Below are positions 1 through 8,675 of a stretch of DNA of 64,000 nt, in pieces (the first letter of the stretch is position 1; every line of letters starts with the position of its first letter). The translations under genes and the position numbers were made by a program. The DNA lies in the NCBI RefSeq assembly GCF_039522585.1, contig NZ_BAAADR010000047.1; one strand, written 5' to 3'. Source of the stretch: Bisbaumannia salifodinae. Lineage in GTDB: Bacteria > Pseudomonadota > Gammaproteobacteria > Pseudomonadales > Halomonadaceae. Under the pieces are notes generated by a model that had not been told where the DNA came from, did no database searches, and was given only the letters and a program-made list of their open reading frames with translations.

Positions 1-298
1 GCTGGTCATCATGCTGGTCGGGGCCTATCAGAACACCCAGCAATGGGGGGATCTGATCGCCTTCGGCGTCATCGGGCTGATCGGCTGGCTGTTCAAGGCA
101 TATGACTGGCCACGGGCGCCGGTGCTGATCGGCTTCGTCCTGGCGCCCAGCATCGAGAGGTACCTGACCATCTCCTCGTCACGCTATGGGTGGTCCTGGC
201 TGATGGATCCCCTCGTGATCTTGATCGGCATCATCGCCGTGGCCGTCCTGATCGCAGGCATCAGAGCCAAGCAGAAAGGCCTGGGAGGGGCGTCATGA
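1..298 (+). CDS. tctA: TctA large membrane subunit, C-terminal end (partial)
   Basis: This is the 3' end of a gene that starts before the window; the frame is open from base 2. The roughly 98 visible residues contain the TctA C-terminal signature, a W-x-R-A-P-V-L-I-G-F-V-L-A-P stretch, followed by a last hydrophobic segment and a short basic tail (RAKQKGLGGAS). TctA is the 12-TM subunit of tripartite tricarboxylate transporters, which move citrate-like acids with the help of a periplasmic TctC. The stop codon overlaps the ATG of the next gene (ATGA), so the two are translationally coupled. The second TctA in this window (4323-6272) carries the same motif, so two such systems lie within 7 kb. 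Substrate is not readable from this fragment. Confidence 0.9.
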   Translation, partial: LVIMLVGAYQNTQQWGDLIAFGVIGLIGWLFKAYDWPRAPVLIGFVLAPSIERYLTISSSRYGWSWLMDPLVILIGIIAVAVLIAGIRAKQKGLGGAS

Positions 299-747
299 CC
301 CAACGACTGAGAGAAGAACTCCTTTTCATCCTAGTTATCGCTGCGGCCATGGTCACCGCCCTGGCGCTATCGGCTGAGTTTCCCTTCATTGCCCGCCTGA
401 TGCCGCAGGTGGTGGCGATATCGGCACTCATCCTGCTGGCCGTCGAGCTGATCAACACCTGGCGCCGGCGAAGCGCGACGATGGCAGGTGGGCCGGTATG
501 GGGCAGCAAGCTCAGGCGAACGGCTCCCTACTTCGCCTGGCTGGCCGCCCTCTATACGGGCATCGCCCTGGTCGGGATGCTGTCGGCGGCCTTGCTGTTC
601 ACCTTCCTCTTCGCCTGGCGGGTCGGAGGCATGCGCTGGTGGGTTGCGGCGCTGGGGGCGGCCGCCTTGATCGTGGCGCTGATGGGCTTCGGCGAGGCGT
701 TCAACCTGCGTTGGCCCGAGGGCTTTTTTCTCGACCCCTATCGCTGA
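295..747 (+). CDS. tctB: TctB small membrane subunit of tripartite tricarboxylate transporter
   Basis: A 150-residue protein with four hydrophobic segments (about residues 9-25, 36-52, 80-100 and 105-135), the size and topology of TctB. The C-terminus WPEGFFLDPYR resembles the end of other TctB proteins. The start is set at the ATG that overlaps the tctA stop by four bases; the frame is open further upstream, but that part lies inside tctA. Together with the upstream tctA it forms the membrane part of a carboxylate importer. No matching tctC follows: the next gene is a convergent regulator. The binding protein must therefore lie upstream of the window or be shared with the tctC at 6358-7482. 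Confidence 0.88.
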   Translation: MTQRLREELLFILVIAAAMVTALALSAEFPFIARLMPQVVAISALILLAVELINTWRRRSATMAGGPVWGSKLRRTAPYFAWLAALYTGIALVGMLSAALLFTFLFAWRVGGMRWWVAALGAAALIVALMGFGEAFNLRWPEGFFLDPYR

Positions 748-788
748 GCCGGGTGCCGGGGGAAGGCTTCGCCACGTTGCTTCGAGGC

Positions 789-1475
789 CTAGTCGTAGGC
801 CTCGAAGAAGGCCTCCAGCCGCACCTTGTAGGCTTCGCGGATGTGGTGGCGAGCCAGGCTCTCGGCGCTTTCCGAATCGCGCCGCTCCAGGGCGTCGATG
901 ATGGCACCGTGCTCGCGGCGGGCGGTTTCGGCGCGACCCGGCTTGGAAAGGGTGCTGGGGCCCAGCAGCATCATCGACTCCTGTAGCGAGTGCAGCATCT
1001 TGAGCAGGTAGCGGTTGTGTGCACAGCGATACAGGGTGCCGTGGAACAGCTTGTTGTTCTTGACCAGATCCAGGGTCTCGGTGAGCTGGGCGTCACGCTC
1101 GTTAATCTCCCGTAGAAAGGCGATTTCTACTTCGGAAGCATGGCGCGCCGCCAGTCCGGCGGCGGTGCCTTCCAGCACCTCACGCATGGCATACAGCTCA
1201 CTGACCATGCCGTGGTCGAGTTCGGTGATGATGGTGCCACGGCCGGGATCATTGGCGACCAGCCCCTCCAGTTGCAGACGATTGAGTGCCTCGCGAACCG
1301 GGGTGCGGCTCAGGCCCATGCGCTCGGCGAGGTCGACCTCGCGCACCCGGGTGCCGGGGGGCAGGGTGCCTTGCTTGATGGCATCGACGATATAGCGATA
1401 TGCCTGCTCGCTGCGCGGTTCACCACGTTCATTAGTCGCCGGAGAGGTGGTCTTGCGTGCCTTGCGCTCTGCCAT
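789..1475 (-). CDS. GntR family regulator, FadR/FCD subfamily
   Basis: A 228-residue DNA-binding protein. Residues about 20-85 form a GntR winged helix-turn-helix with the hallmark RMGLSRTPVREALNRLQLEG. Residues about 95-220 are a helical FCD effector domain, where organic acids often bind through metal-chelating His residues (for example KLFHGTLYRCAHN and LARHH). The start is placed at the ATG encoding MAERK. In-frame ATGs upstream exist, but none has a better ribosome site and the extra residues are not family-like. The gene is divergent from tcuA, and an 18-bp palindrome sits between them, so it most likely represses tcuAB. The ligand would be tricarballylate, citrate or aconitate by inference from context. 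Confidence 0.88.
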   Translation of the reverse strand: MAERKARKTTSPATNERGEPRSEQAYRYIVDAIKQGTLPPGTRVREVDLAERMGLSRTPVREALNRLQLEGLVANDPGRGTIITELDHGMVSELYAMREVLEGTAAGLAARHASEVEIAFLREINERDAQLTETLDLVKNNKLFHGTLYRCAHNRYLLKMLHSLQESMMLLGPSTLSKPGRAETARREHGAIIDALERRDSESAESLARHHIREAYKVRLEAFFEAYD

Positions 1476-1553
1476 GGGCTTTAGGTCTCGGTTGTGGCTG
1501 TCGGTGGGTCTCATGGTAATCAACGAGACAGATCTTGTCATAGTGAGCTCTGT

Positions 1554-1571
1554 TGGATACATTTGTATCCA
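1554..1571. promoter_or_regulatory. Palindromic operator candidate between gntR and tcuA
   Basis: TGGATACATTTGTATCCA has two perfect 8-base inverted arms around a TT centre. It contains the GATAC/GTATC half sites and TGTA/TACA core often seen in operators of FCD-type GntR regulators. It lies 61 bases before the tcuA start and about 80 bases before the gntR start, so one bound dimer could control both genes. Assignment to the adjacent regulator is inference. Confidence 0.65.
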
Positions 1572-1632
1572 CTTGGATTCAGTTGGGTGGTGCCCGCTGT
1601 GAGGATCACAACGAACTGAGGAAGCAACAACG

Positions 1633-3057
1633 ATGCTGTCATCGACGGGAAAGCGGCTGAGCGAGGATGACCTGCGCAACCATGATGTGCTGGTCATCGG
1701 GGGCGGCAATGCGGCGCTCTGTGCCGCCCTGAGTGCGCGGGAGCGGGGGGCCCGCGTGCTGCTGCTGGAAAGCGCCCCGCGCAAGTGGCGGGGGGGCAAC
1801 AGCAGTCATACCCGCAATCTGCGCTGCATGCACCGCGAGCCGACGGACGTGCTCAGCGATGCCTACCTGGAGGAGGAGTTTTTCGAGGATGTGTGGCGTG
1901 TCACGGGGGGACAGACCAACGAGGCGCTGGCCCGCCATGTGATCCGGGCCTCCGAGAGCTGCACGGAGTGGATGAAGGGGTATGGGGTGCGTTTCCAGCC
2001 CTCTCTGGGCGGTACCCTGCACCTCGGGCGCACCAATGCCTTCTTCCTGGGCGGAGGCAAGGCGCTGGTCAATACCTACTACCAGGCGGCGGAACGGCTG
2101 GGGGTCACCATCCTCTATGAGGCCGAGGCCGAGCGGTTGGTCTTCGATGGCAAGCGTTTCGATCACGCCCTGGTCAACATCAACGGCTCGCTGCGCCAGA
2201 TCCGTGCCAAAGCGGTGGTGGTGGCCTCGGGGGGCTTCGAGTCCAACCAGGCGTGGCTCGAGGAGGCCTGGGGGGAGGTGTCACGCAACTTCCGGATCCG
2301 TGGCACCCGCTTCAACCAGGGCAAGATGCTGCGCTCGCTGATCGACAACGGCGCCAAGGTGATCGGTGATCCGACCCAGGGACATGCCGTGGCTATCGAT
2401 GCCCGGGCGCCCAAGTACGATGGTGGAATCGTCACCCGGGTGGATTGTGTCTCCCTGGGCATCGTGGTCAATCGGGATGGCAAGCGATTCTACGACGAGG
2501 GTGAGGACTTCTGGCCCAAGCGCTATGCCATCTGGGGGCGCTTGATTGCCAAGCAGCCGGGGCAGGTGGGCTATTCGATCACCGATGCCAAGGCCCAGGG
2601 CCGTTTCATGCCATCGGTATTTCCACCCGAGCAGGCCGACACCCTCGAGGAGCTGGCGGTCAAGCTCGACCTGCCGGTGGAGACGCTGCTCGAGACCGTC
2701 GCCACCTTCAACGCCGCCGTCCAGCCCGGCACCTTCGACCATAGCGTGCTCGACGACTGCCGCACCCAGGGGGCTACGCCGGAAAAGACCCATTGGGCGC
2801 AGGCTATCGATCGACCGCCCTTCTACGGCTATCCGCTGCGTACCGGCATCACCTTCACCTACCTGGGCGGCGAAGTGGACGAGAAAGCACGATTGACGAT
2901 GACGGATGGCAGTCAGGCCGACAACGTCTTCCTGGCCGGCGAGATCATGGCCGGCAACATTCTGGGGCAGGGCTATGTGGCGGGATTCGGCATGACCATC
3001 GGTACCGTATTTGGGCGAATTGCAGGAGAGGAGGCGGCACGCCATGCAGAAAATTGA
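1633..3057 (+). CDS. tcuA: FAD-dependent tricarballylate dehydrogenase
   Basis: A 474-residue flavoprotein of the succinate dehydrogenase/fumarate reductase flavoprotein family, close to the usual TcuA length (about 465-470). The dinucleotide motif VLVIGGGNAA is at residues 20-28, followed by the acidic strand end LLLESAP. A GGNSSHTRNLRC stretch near residue 55 and the C-terminal GYVAGFGMTIGTVFGRIAG complete the FAD site. In Salmonella TcuA oxidises tricarballylate to cis-aconitate and passes electrons to TcuB. The start has the ribosome site TGAGGAAG ten bases upstream. Its 3' end overlaps the next gene by 14 bases, typical of a tcuAB pair. It is divergent from gntR with a palindromic operator candidate. 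No TcuC permease follows; tripartite transporters on either side probably supply the substrate. Confidence 0.88.
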   Translation: MLSSTGKRLSEDDLRNHDVLVIGGGNAALCAALSARERGARVLLLESAPRKWRGGNSSHTRNLRCMHREPTDVLSDAYLEEEFFEDVWRVTGGQTNEALARHVIRASESCTEWMKGYGVRFQPSLGGTLHLGRTNAFFLGGGKALVNTYYQAAERLGVTILYEAEAERLVFDGKRFDHALVNINGSLRQIRAKAVVVASGGFESNQAWLEEAWGEVSRNFRIRGTRFNQGKMLRSLIDNGAKVIGDPTQGHAVAIDARAPKYDGGIVTRVDCVSLGIVVNRDGKRFYDEGEDFWPKRYAIWGRLIAKQPGQVGYSITDAKAQGRFMPSVFPPEQADTLEELAVKLDLPVETLLETVATFNAAVQPGTFDHSVLDDCRTQGATPEKTHWAQAIDRPPFYGYPLRTGITFTYLGGEVDEKARLTMTDGSQADNVFLAGEIMAGNILGQGYVAGFGMTIGTVFGRIAGEEAARHAEN

Positions 3058-4162
3058 GATTTACGATGCCTTGGTCGACGAGGCGCGCAACAACATGACC
3101 ATCTGCAATGCCTGCCGCTATTGCGAAGGGTTCTGTCCGGTCTTTCCGGCCATGGAGCGGCGCCAGACCTTCAGTGAGGAAGACCTGAAGTACCTGGCGA
3201 ACCTTTGCCACAACTGCGGTGAGTGCTACTACGCCTGCCAGTATGCGCCGCCCCATGAGTTCTCGGTCAACGTGCCCCAGTCCTTGGCCAAGCTGCGCGC
3301 CGAGTCCTATCGCCAGTATGCCTGGCCCGGGCCGCTGGCCAGGCTGTTCGATCGCAATGGCCTGATCGGTGCCCTGGCCCTGGCCTTCGGGGTGACGCTG
3401 CTGCTGTTCATTGCCATTGCCCTGAATGGCGGAGCCGCTCCCCTGGTCGGCGGCCAGCACGGCGGCGACTTCTATGCACTGTTGCCACACAACGTGATGG
3501 CCGTCACCTTCGGCTCCGTGGCGCTATTCGTGCTGCTGGCCCTGGTCATGGGGATGGCGCGTTTCTGGCGCGAGAGCGGGGAGCCGTTCGCCGCCCTGGG
3601 CGACCGCCAGAGCTGGAAGGAGGCGCTGCAGGAAACCTTTACCATGAAGCACCTGCACGGCCATGGCGAAGTGGGGTGCACCTACCCGGATGCCTACCAC
3701 TCCCACTGGCGTCGTCGCTTTCATCACTTCACCTTCTACGGTTTCATGCTGGCCTTTGCCGCGACCCTGACCGGTACCCTCTATCACTACGTCTTCGGCT
3801 GGGCCGCACCCTATGACTTTCTCAGCCTGCCCAAGCTGCTGGGCACCCTGGGCGGAATCGGACTGATGATCGGGCCGGCCGGGCTGCTCTACCTCAAGCT
3901 GGTGCGTGACCGGAACACCGCCGATGTTCGCCAGATGGGCATGGATGTGGCCTTCATTGTCCTGCTGTGGCTCACCGGTACCACCGGGCTTGCGCTGATG
4001 CTGCTGCGCGAGACCTCGGCCATGGGCGTCATGCTGGTGGTTCACCTGGGCTGCGTCATGGCGCTGTTCCTGACCATGCCCTATGGCAAGTTCGTCCACG
4101 GCTTCTATCGCCTGCTGGCCGTCTATCGCAACGCCCTGGAGCGACGGCGCCACGGTGCCTGA
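3044..4162 (+). CDS. tcuB: TcuB iron-sulfur membrane electron-transfer protein
   Basis: A 372-residue protein. Two ferredoxin-type motifs lie near the N-terminus: Cys21, 24, 27, 31 (CNACRYCEGFCP) and Cys55, 58, 61, 65 (CHNCGECYYAC). They are followed by about six hydrophobic segments (residues about 115-137, 150-175, 225-248, 265-290, 303-325, 335-352) with several His residues (HHFTFYGF, HYVFGW, HLGC) suited to haem b ligation. TcuB (also called CitB) reoxidises the FADH2 of TcuA and feeds the quinone pool. The ATG at 3044 was chosen because AGGAGAGGAGG lies just upstream and the protein then starts as in TcuB relatives. The coding region overlaps tcuA by 14 bases. Confidence 0.9.
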   Translation: MQKIEIYDALVDEARNNMTICNACRYCEGFCPVFPAMERRQTFSEEDLKYLANLCHNCGECYYACQYAPPHEFSVNVPQSLAKLRAESYRQYAWPGPLARLFDRNGLIGALALAFGVTLLLFIAIALNGGAAPLVGGQHGGDFYALLPHNVMAVTFGSVALFVLLALVMGMARFWRESGEPFAALGDRQSWKEALQETFTMKHLHGHGEVGCTYPDAYHSHWRRRFHHFTFYGFMLAFAATLTGTLYHYVFGWAAPYDFLSLPKLLGTLGGIGLMIGPAGLLYLKLVRDRNTADVRQMGMDVAFIVLLWLTGTTGLALMLLRETSAMGVMLVVHLGCVMALFLTMPYGKFVHGFYRLLAVYRNALERRRHGA

Positions 4163-4257
4163 CGGCGAATGAACGACAGGGATGGGATCGCGGCCATTAT
4201 GGGAGGGGACATGATCCGATGTCGTCTAGCAGGTGGATGGCGCCTCGTACCAAAGAA

Positions 4258-4286
4258 CGAACCGCCGCTCGATGAGCGGCGGTTCG
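4258..4286 (-). terminator. Hairpin terminator between tcuB and the fused tctAB gene
   Basis: A perfect 13-base-pair stem (CGAACCGCCGCTC / GAGCGGCGGTTCG) with a 3-base loop lies between two convergent genes. On the - strand it is followed by TTCTTT, so it best serves as the intrinsic terminator of the leftward tctC-tctAB unit. It may also stop tcuAB transcripts arriving from the other side, although no T-run follows on the + strand. Confidence 0.7.
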
Positions 4287-4322
4287 CTGGTGGAGGGCTT
4301 TCCGATGGCCCTCAGCCGAGCA

Positions 4323-6272
4323 TCAGCCGAACAGCCAGGGATCGATGAGTCCGCTCGGGTAGGTCAGGGTCAGCAGTGTCGCCATGCCGGCCAGGAAGGC
4401 CGTCACCCCGGCCGACATGCCGAGGGCCAGCCAGGGCTTGAGGCGGGCGATGCCCAGCAGGAAGGCCAGGCAGAAAAGCGTCGCGGTGGTGATAAAGCCG
4501 AGCATCAGGATGGCGCCGACCAGGACGAAGAAACCCACCAGCCAAACGATCTGTTGACCCAGGGGTTGGCCTTGCCACGTTGGCCGATGAATCAGGCTGC
4601 GCAGGATTTCCAGTAGGCAGGCGATGCCCATGATCGCAAGGGCCAGGCGCGGCATCAGGCCTCCGAGCAGGGTGAGATCGCCGAGGCTGAACCAACCGAA
4701 GACGGCGGTTCCCAGCAGGGTGGTGAAGAGCACCAGATCGAGGGCACCCATGGTGACCGGGGGCTTGGCGTCTGCCGGGGCCGCTTCCTCGGTGGCCACC
4801 GTACGACGCTTGCGCCACAGCAGACGCAGCATGGGCAGGAACAGGGCGGCGAGGATCATGGCGCCGATGATCAGCACACCCGGGCGCAGGAAGGCATCGC
4901 TGCCCTGGAACTGCACGGCCTGATAGAAATAGGCCTCGGCACCGGGGGCCAGGACGAAACCGATCAGGAAGGCGGGACGTGACCAGCCGGCCTGCTTGAA
5001 CAGGACGCCGAGGACCCCGATCGCACCGAGGGCCAGCAGGTCGCCCGGGGAGCGCGTGGCCTGGAAGGCCGCGAACATGATCAGCACCGTGATCAGGGGC
5101 GCCAGGATGACGAAGGGCACACGGGTCAGGCTGGCGACCGGTCGGGCCAGGCCCAGGCAGAGCGCCGCGCCGAGGATGTTGGCCAGGGCCAGTGACCAGA
5201 TGATGGTGTAGGTCAGGTCGAGATTGGTCTCGATCATGCTGACACCGGGCTGCAGGCCGAGCAGCAGCAGGCCCCCGAGGAAGACGGCGGCGGTACCCGA
5301 GCCGGGCACGCCGAACAGCAGGGTGGGCACCATGGCGCCACAGGCGCAGGCGTTGTTGGCGGACTCCGGGGCGATCACGCCGCGGATGTCGCCCTGGCCG
5401 AACTCGGACTTGTCCTTGGCGCTCTGCACGGCATGACCATAGGTCATCCAGTCCACCACCGAGCCGGCCAGGCCGGGGATCGTGCCCAGCAGGCTGCCGA
5501 TGCCCGCGCAGCGCGCGACCAGCCCACGATTCTTGCCGACATCCTGGATACCTTGCCGCCAGCCCGTGCCGAGCCGGGCGGACTCGCCGGCGATGGCGCC
5601 ACGCTTGACCAGCAGATCGATGATCTCCGGGAGCGCGAAGATCCCCAGGCCGATGACCACCAGTGGCAGGCCATCGTAGAGGTAGTCGATGTCGAAGTTG
5701 AGACGGAACTCTCCCGTGGCGGGTGCCATGCCGATGGTACCGACCAGCAGGCCCAGGCCGCAGGCGGCGAGCCCTTTGAAGAGGTCGCGTCCGGAGAGCA
5801 CCGCTACCATCGATAGCCCCAGCAGGGTCAGCATGAAGAGCTCTGAGGAAGAGAATGACAGTACCACTGGCCGGGCGACCAGGATAAAGCCCGTCAGCAC
5901 GGCGGCGCCGATCAGGCCGCCGATCATCGAGGAGAGAAAGGCACTGGACAGGGCCCGTGCGGCCTGGCCGCGCTTGGCCAGGGAGAAGCCGTCGATGACG
6001 GTGGCCTGGGAAGCGCTGGAGCCGGGGATGCCCAGCAACACCGAGGCGAAGGTATCGCCGGTGGGAATCACGGCGACCAGGCCCATCAGCATGCCGAGGG
6101 CGACGCTTGGCTCCATGCCGTAGAGGAAGGGCAACAGCAGCGCCATCCCCGCGATGCCGCCAAGACCGGGAATGATCCCGACCACCAGGCCGACCAGTAC
6201 GCCGAGGACCATGTAGAGCAAGTGATGCAGGGTAAACAGCTGCCCCAGACTGGAGAGAAGGATATCGAACAT
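4323..6272 (-). CDS. TctA-TctB fusion, tripartite tricarboxylate transporter membrane protein
   Basis: A 649-residue protein in which a full-length TctA (about residues 1-500) is followed, after a charged linker rich in Ala, Lys and Glu (about 478-505), by a TctB-like domain of about 140 residues with four hydrophobic segments. TctA signatures are present: VGIIPGLGGI near residue 33, GDTFASVLLGIPGSSAS near residue 72, PTLLFGVPGSGTAAV around 305 and RPAFLIGFVLAPGAEAYF around 430. TctA and TctB are normally separate genes, as in the pair at the left edge of this window. The reading frame shows no stop between the domains. It follows tctC on the same strand with an 85-base gap containing a stem-loop. 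It is presumably the importer for tricarboxylates used by tcuAB or by the PrpF-like enzyme. Confidence 0.9.
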   Translation of the reverse strand: MFDILLSSLGQLFTLHHLLYMVLGVLVGLVVGIIPGLGGIAGMALLLPFLYGMEPSVALGMLMGLVAVIPTGDTFASVLLGIPGSSASQATVIDGFSLAKRGQAARALSSAFLSSMIGGLIGAAVLTGFILVARPVVLSFSSSELFMLTLLGLSMVAVLSGRDLFKGLAACGLGLLVGTIGMAPATGEFRLNFDIDYLYDGLPLVVIGLGIFALPEIIDLLVKRGAIAGESARLGTGWRQGIQDVGKNRGLVARCAGIGSLLGTIPGLAGSVVDWMTYGHAVQSAKDKSEFGQGDIRGVIAPESANNACACGAMVPTLLFGVPGSGTAAVFLGGLLLLGLQPGVSMIETNLDLTYTIIWSLALANILGAALCLGLARPVASLTRVPFVILAPLITVLIMFAAFQATRSPGDLLALGAIGVLGVLFKQAGWSRPAFLIGFVLAPGAEAYFYQAVQFQGSDAFLRPGVLIIGAMILAALFLPMLRLLWRKRRTVATEEAAPADAKPPVTMGALDLVLFTTLLGTAVFGWFSLGDLTLLGGLMPRLALAIMGIACLLEILRSLIHRPTWQGQPLGQQIVWLVGFFVLVGAILMLGFITTATLFCLAFLLGIARLKPWLALGMSAGVTAFLAGMATLLTLTYPSGLIDPWLFG

Positions 6273-6303
6273 GGGGTGCGGCTCTCGCGTTATTCGGTGA
6301 GTT

Positions 6304-6352
6304 GAGCCCGGAAGTCTCGGCGCCTTACTACAGGAGCGATGCTTCCGGGCTC
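6304..6352 (-). promoter_or_regulatory. Intercistronic stem-loop between tctC and fused tctAB
   Basis: An 11-base perfect inverted repeat (GAGCCCGGAAG at 6304-6314 and CTTCCGGGCTC at 6342-6352) encloses a 27-base loop. Stem-loops after genes for abundant binding proteins commonly stabilise the upstream mRNA or partly stop transcription, giving more binding protein than membrane subunit. There is no T-run, so it is probably not a full terminator. The role is inference. Confidence 0.55.
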
Positions 6353-6357
6353 AGGTG

Positions 6358-7482
6358 TCAGATACGGGCGCCGTGCGTCGTTTCCAGCCAGTCCACGAGC
6401 CACTCGCGGGTCGCGTCATCCAGGGACATGGCGTCCTCGAGATGTTGCTGGACGGTATCGCCAACGATCGGGGGGTAGGGCCCTAGCTGGGCGTCGGCTT
6501 CCCGCTTGAACTCCTCGCTGTCGATAAAGCTGCGGGCCGCTTCCCGGTAAGTCTCGATGAGTGCCTCGGGGGCGTCACTGGGTACCATGATCAGCTTCTG
6601 AAGCGTAAAGCCCGAGGCGAAGAACTTCCGGAAGGCCTCATTGGCGGGGCCGCTGGGGGCTTCGCCATGGAGTTCCTGATAGACCTCGTAAAAGGTGGGC
6701 AGGTCGGGAAAGGCCGGGTCGCGTACGATCTCCCCCTCGTCATTCAGCAGGCCGAGCGAAAAGAGGGGGACGGCGCGGCCCGATTCCACCAGGGGTGCCA
6801 CATTACTCAGATAGGCGGAAGTGGTCTGGAAATCGATGTCCGCTTCGCCGCGCTCGAAGGCCAGGCGGCCCTCGCCACGGCTGCGCAGGCCGGAGACGGC
6901 CTGAACCTCGACCCCCAGCATGTCCAGGGCGATCAGTACCGGCAGCTCGAGTCCGGTATGGCTCTGGGCCGCCAACATGACTGGCTGCTCCAGCAGGGCG
7001 GCCAGGGCGCTGTCGGCGTCGTCACTCAGGCCGGGTTGGGCATAGACGACCCCCCCGGTCGGGGTGGCCAGGATCGGTGTCCAGTCGGCGTAGTCGTAGC
7101 GTACCCGGCGATCGCCTAGCATGGCGGGATATTGGGTCGAAGCGGAGGTGCCCAGCCACTCGCTCCCGTCGGTCCGGGCACGCATGGCAAAGAGGTTGGC
7201 GCCATTGATGGAACCACCGCCCGGCACATTATCGATCATGATGGTCGGCTGGCCAGGAATATGCTCGCTGAGCCAGGGGGCGAAGAAGCGCGCCCAGACA
7301 TCGGTGCCACCACCGACGCCGAAGGGAATGACCCACCTGATGCTCTCGGGGACGTCCACGTCCTGTGCCTGTACGGGGGCGGTGACTGTCAAACCGAGCC
7401 CGGCGATTGCCAAGCCGAGTGCGGCTGCCTTTTTCAGGCGATCGAGCGAAGTGCGAGATGTCGTGGTCTTGTGAATGGTCAT
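6358..7482 (-). CDS. tctC: TctC/Bug-family periplasmic tricarboxylate-binding protein
   Basis: A 374-residue secreted protein. The N-terminus has a basic region, a hydrophobic core (ALGLAIAGLGLTVTA) and an AQA-type signal peptidase site near residue 39 (PVQAQDV). The mature start WVIPFGVGGGTDVWARF matches the TctC/Bug family, where this loop forms the first carboxylate-binding site. The ATG at 7482 has AGGAG six bases upstream. The gene precedes the fused tctAB and follows the PrpF-like gene on the - strand, so the three are likely co-transcribed. Ligand is probably a di- or tricarboxylate. It may also serve the incomplete tctA-tctB pair at the left edge. Confidence 0.9.
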   Translation of the reverse strand: MTIHKTTTSRTSLDRLKKAAALGLAIAGLGLTVTAPVQAQDVDVPESIRWVIPFGVGGGTDVWARFFAPWLSEHIPGQPTIMIDNVPGGGSINGANLFAMRARTDGSEWLGTSASTQYPAMLGDRRVRYDYADWTPILATPTGGVVYAQPGLSDDADSALAALLEQPVMLAAQSHTGLELPVLIALDMLGVEVQAVSGLRSRGEGRLAFERGEADIDFQTTSAYLSNVAPLVESGRAVPLFSLGLLNDEGEIVRDPAFPDLPTFYEVYQELHGEAPSGPANEAFRKFFASGFTLQKLIMVPSDAPEALIETYREAARSFIDSEEFKREADAQLGPYPPIVGDTVQQHLEDAMSLDDATREWLVDWLETTHGARI

Positions 7483-7541
7483 GGCATGCTCCTGGGTTGT
7501 TGTCGTTAGTGGGTGGCAAAGATACTCGATGGTAGCGATGA

Positions 7542-8675
7542 TCAGTTGGCCTGCAATGCAGGCATTGCCTCATCGGGTGTCGTGGAGGCGGTGTAGAAGA
7601 TCGTGCCGCTCATGATCTTCCTGGCGGTACGAATCAGCGACACGCGCGCGATATCGCAGGCGTTGTCCTGGCGGTGCTCGACGTCGAGGTCGATGAAGCC
7701 GGAGGGATGTTCCAACCTCACCTGTGCCAGACGCTCCCCTTCGGCAACCCGCCCGCTTTCCACCGCGATGCGGTGGGCGATGGTGCCGGGAACGCTGACC
7801 GCCGAGGCGACGGCAATGGCCCCCGTGACGGCGATGGCTTTGTGGCAGCGGTGGGGCACGAAGTACCTTGTGCACAGGGTGCTGGCGCTATCTCTCGGTG
7901 CGGAGACCAGCACCGGCTTGGGCAGGACACTCTGGCTGACGTCGCCCAGGCCCATGCGCTGTCCCGCCTCGCGGCGAATGCTTTCGAGCCGCTCGAGCAG
8001 GGCACGATCGGCATCCAGTTCGGCGGGGGGCTCATCGCCGCGCAGGCCGAGATCCGCCGCATCGAGCATGATGATCGGGGTCGCCGCGTCGAGGCAGGTG
8101 ACATCGACGCCCTGGATCGCGTCGCAGGCCTTACCGGTCGGCAGCAAGGCGCCGGTCTTGGCGCCGATAATGTCCAGGAAACTGAGTTGAATGCCGGCGG
8201 CACTTCCGGGCACCCCGCTGATGGAAGTGTCACCCTCATAGCAAACCTGACGGCTCGGCGTCGGTACATGGCATTCGATCAGGCGCTGGGTGTTGAGGTT
8301 GCGTACCCGCACCACGGTCTTGCCGTCTTGGGGCTCGACCAGGCCCGTCTCGATCGCATAGGGGCCGACCGCCGAGAGCATGTTGCCGCAGTTCGGGGTG
8401 AAGTCGACGCGCCGCTTGAAGACATCCACCTGGGCAAAGAGGTAGTCGACATCGGCATCCGCATGGGAAGAGCGCTCCACGATGGCGATCTTGCTGGTCA
8501 GGGGGTCTCCGCCACCGATGCCATCGATCTGCAGGGCGTGACCCGACCCCATCAGGCTGAGGAGGATCTCGGCCTGGGCGTCCTGGCCGCTGGGAAGGTC
8601 ACTCATGCGCAGGAAGGGGCCTCGGGAGGTACCGCCGCGCATGATCATGCAGGGAATGCTGTTTATCATCGTCAT
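7542..8675 (-). CDS. PrpF/GalD-like isomerase (DAP-epimerase fold)
   Basis: A 377-residue protein. The opening IPCMIMRGGTSRGPF (about residues 5-19), DGIGGGDPLTSKIAIV and FTPNCGNMLSAVGP motifs identify the PrpF family. It includes 2-methylaconitate cis-trans isomerase (PrpF) and 4-oxalomesaconate tautomerase (GalD). The active sites use Lys/Cys residues around SKIA and NCGN. In a neighbourhood of tricarballylate genes it would fit an isomerisation of aconitate or a related unsaturated tricarboxylate; that role is inference. The start is uncertain: the frame is open to 8726, but the family-like sequence begins at MTMINSIP or MINSIP, and no strong ribosome site decides between them. It heads a leftward unit with tctC and tctAB and is divergent from a LysR gene. 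Confidence 0.85.
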   Translation of the reverse strand: MTMINSIPCMIMRGGTSRGPFLRMSDLPSGQDAQAEILLSLMGSGHALQIDGIGGGDPLTSKIAIVERSSHADADVDYLFAQVDVFKRRVDFTPNCGNMLSAVGPYAIETGLVEPQDGKTVVRVRNLNTQRLIECHVPTPSRQVCYEGDTSISGVPGSAAGIQLSFLDIIGAKTGALLPTGKACDAIQGVDVTCLDAATPIIMLDAADLGLRGDEPPAELDADRALLERLESIRREAGQRMGLGDVSQSVLPKPVLVSAPRDSASTLCTRYFVPHRCHKAIAVTGAIAVASAVSVPGTIAHRIAVESGRVAEGERLAQVRLEHPSGFIDLDVEHRQDNACDIARVSLIRTARKIMSGTIFYTASTTPDEAMPALQAN

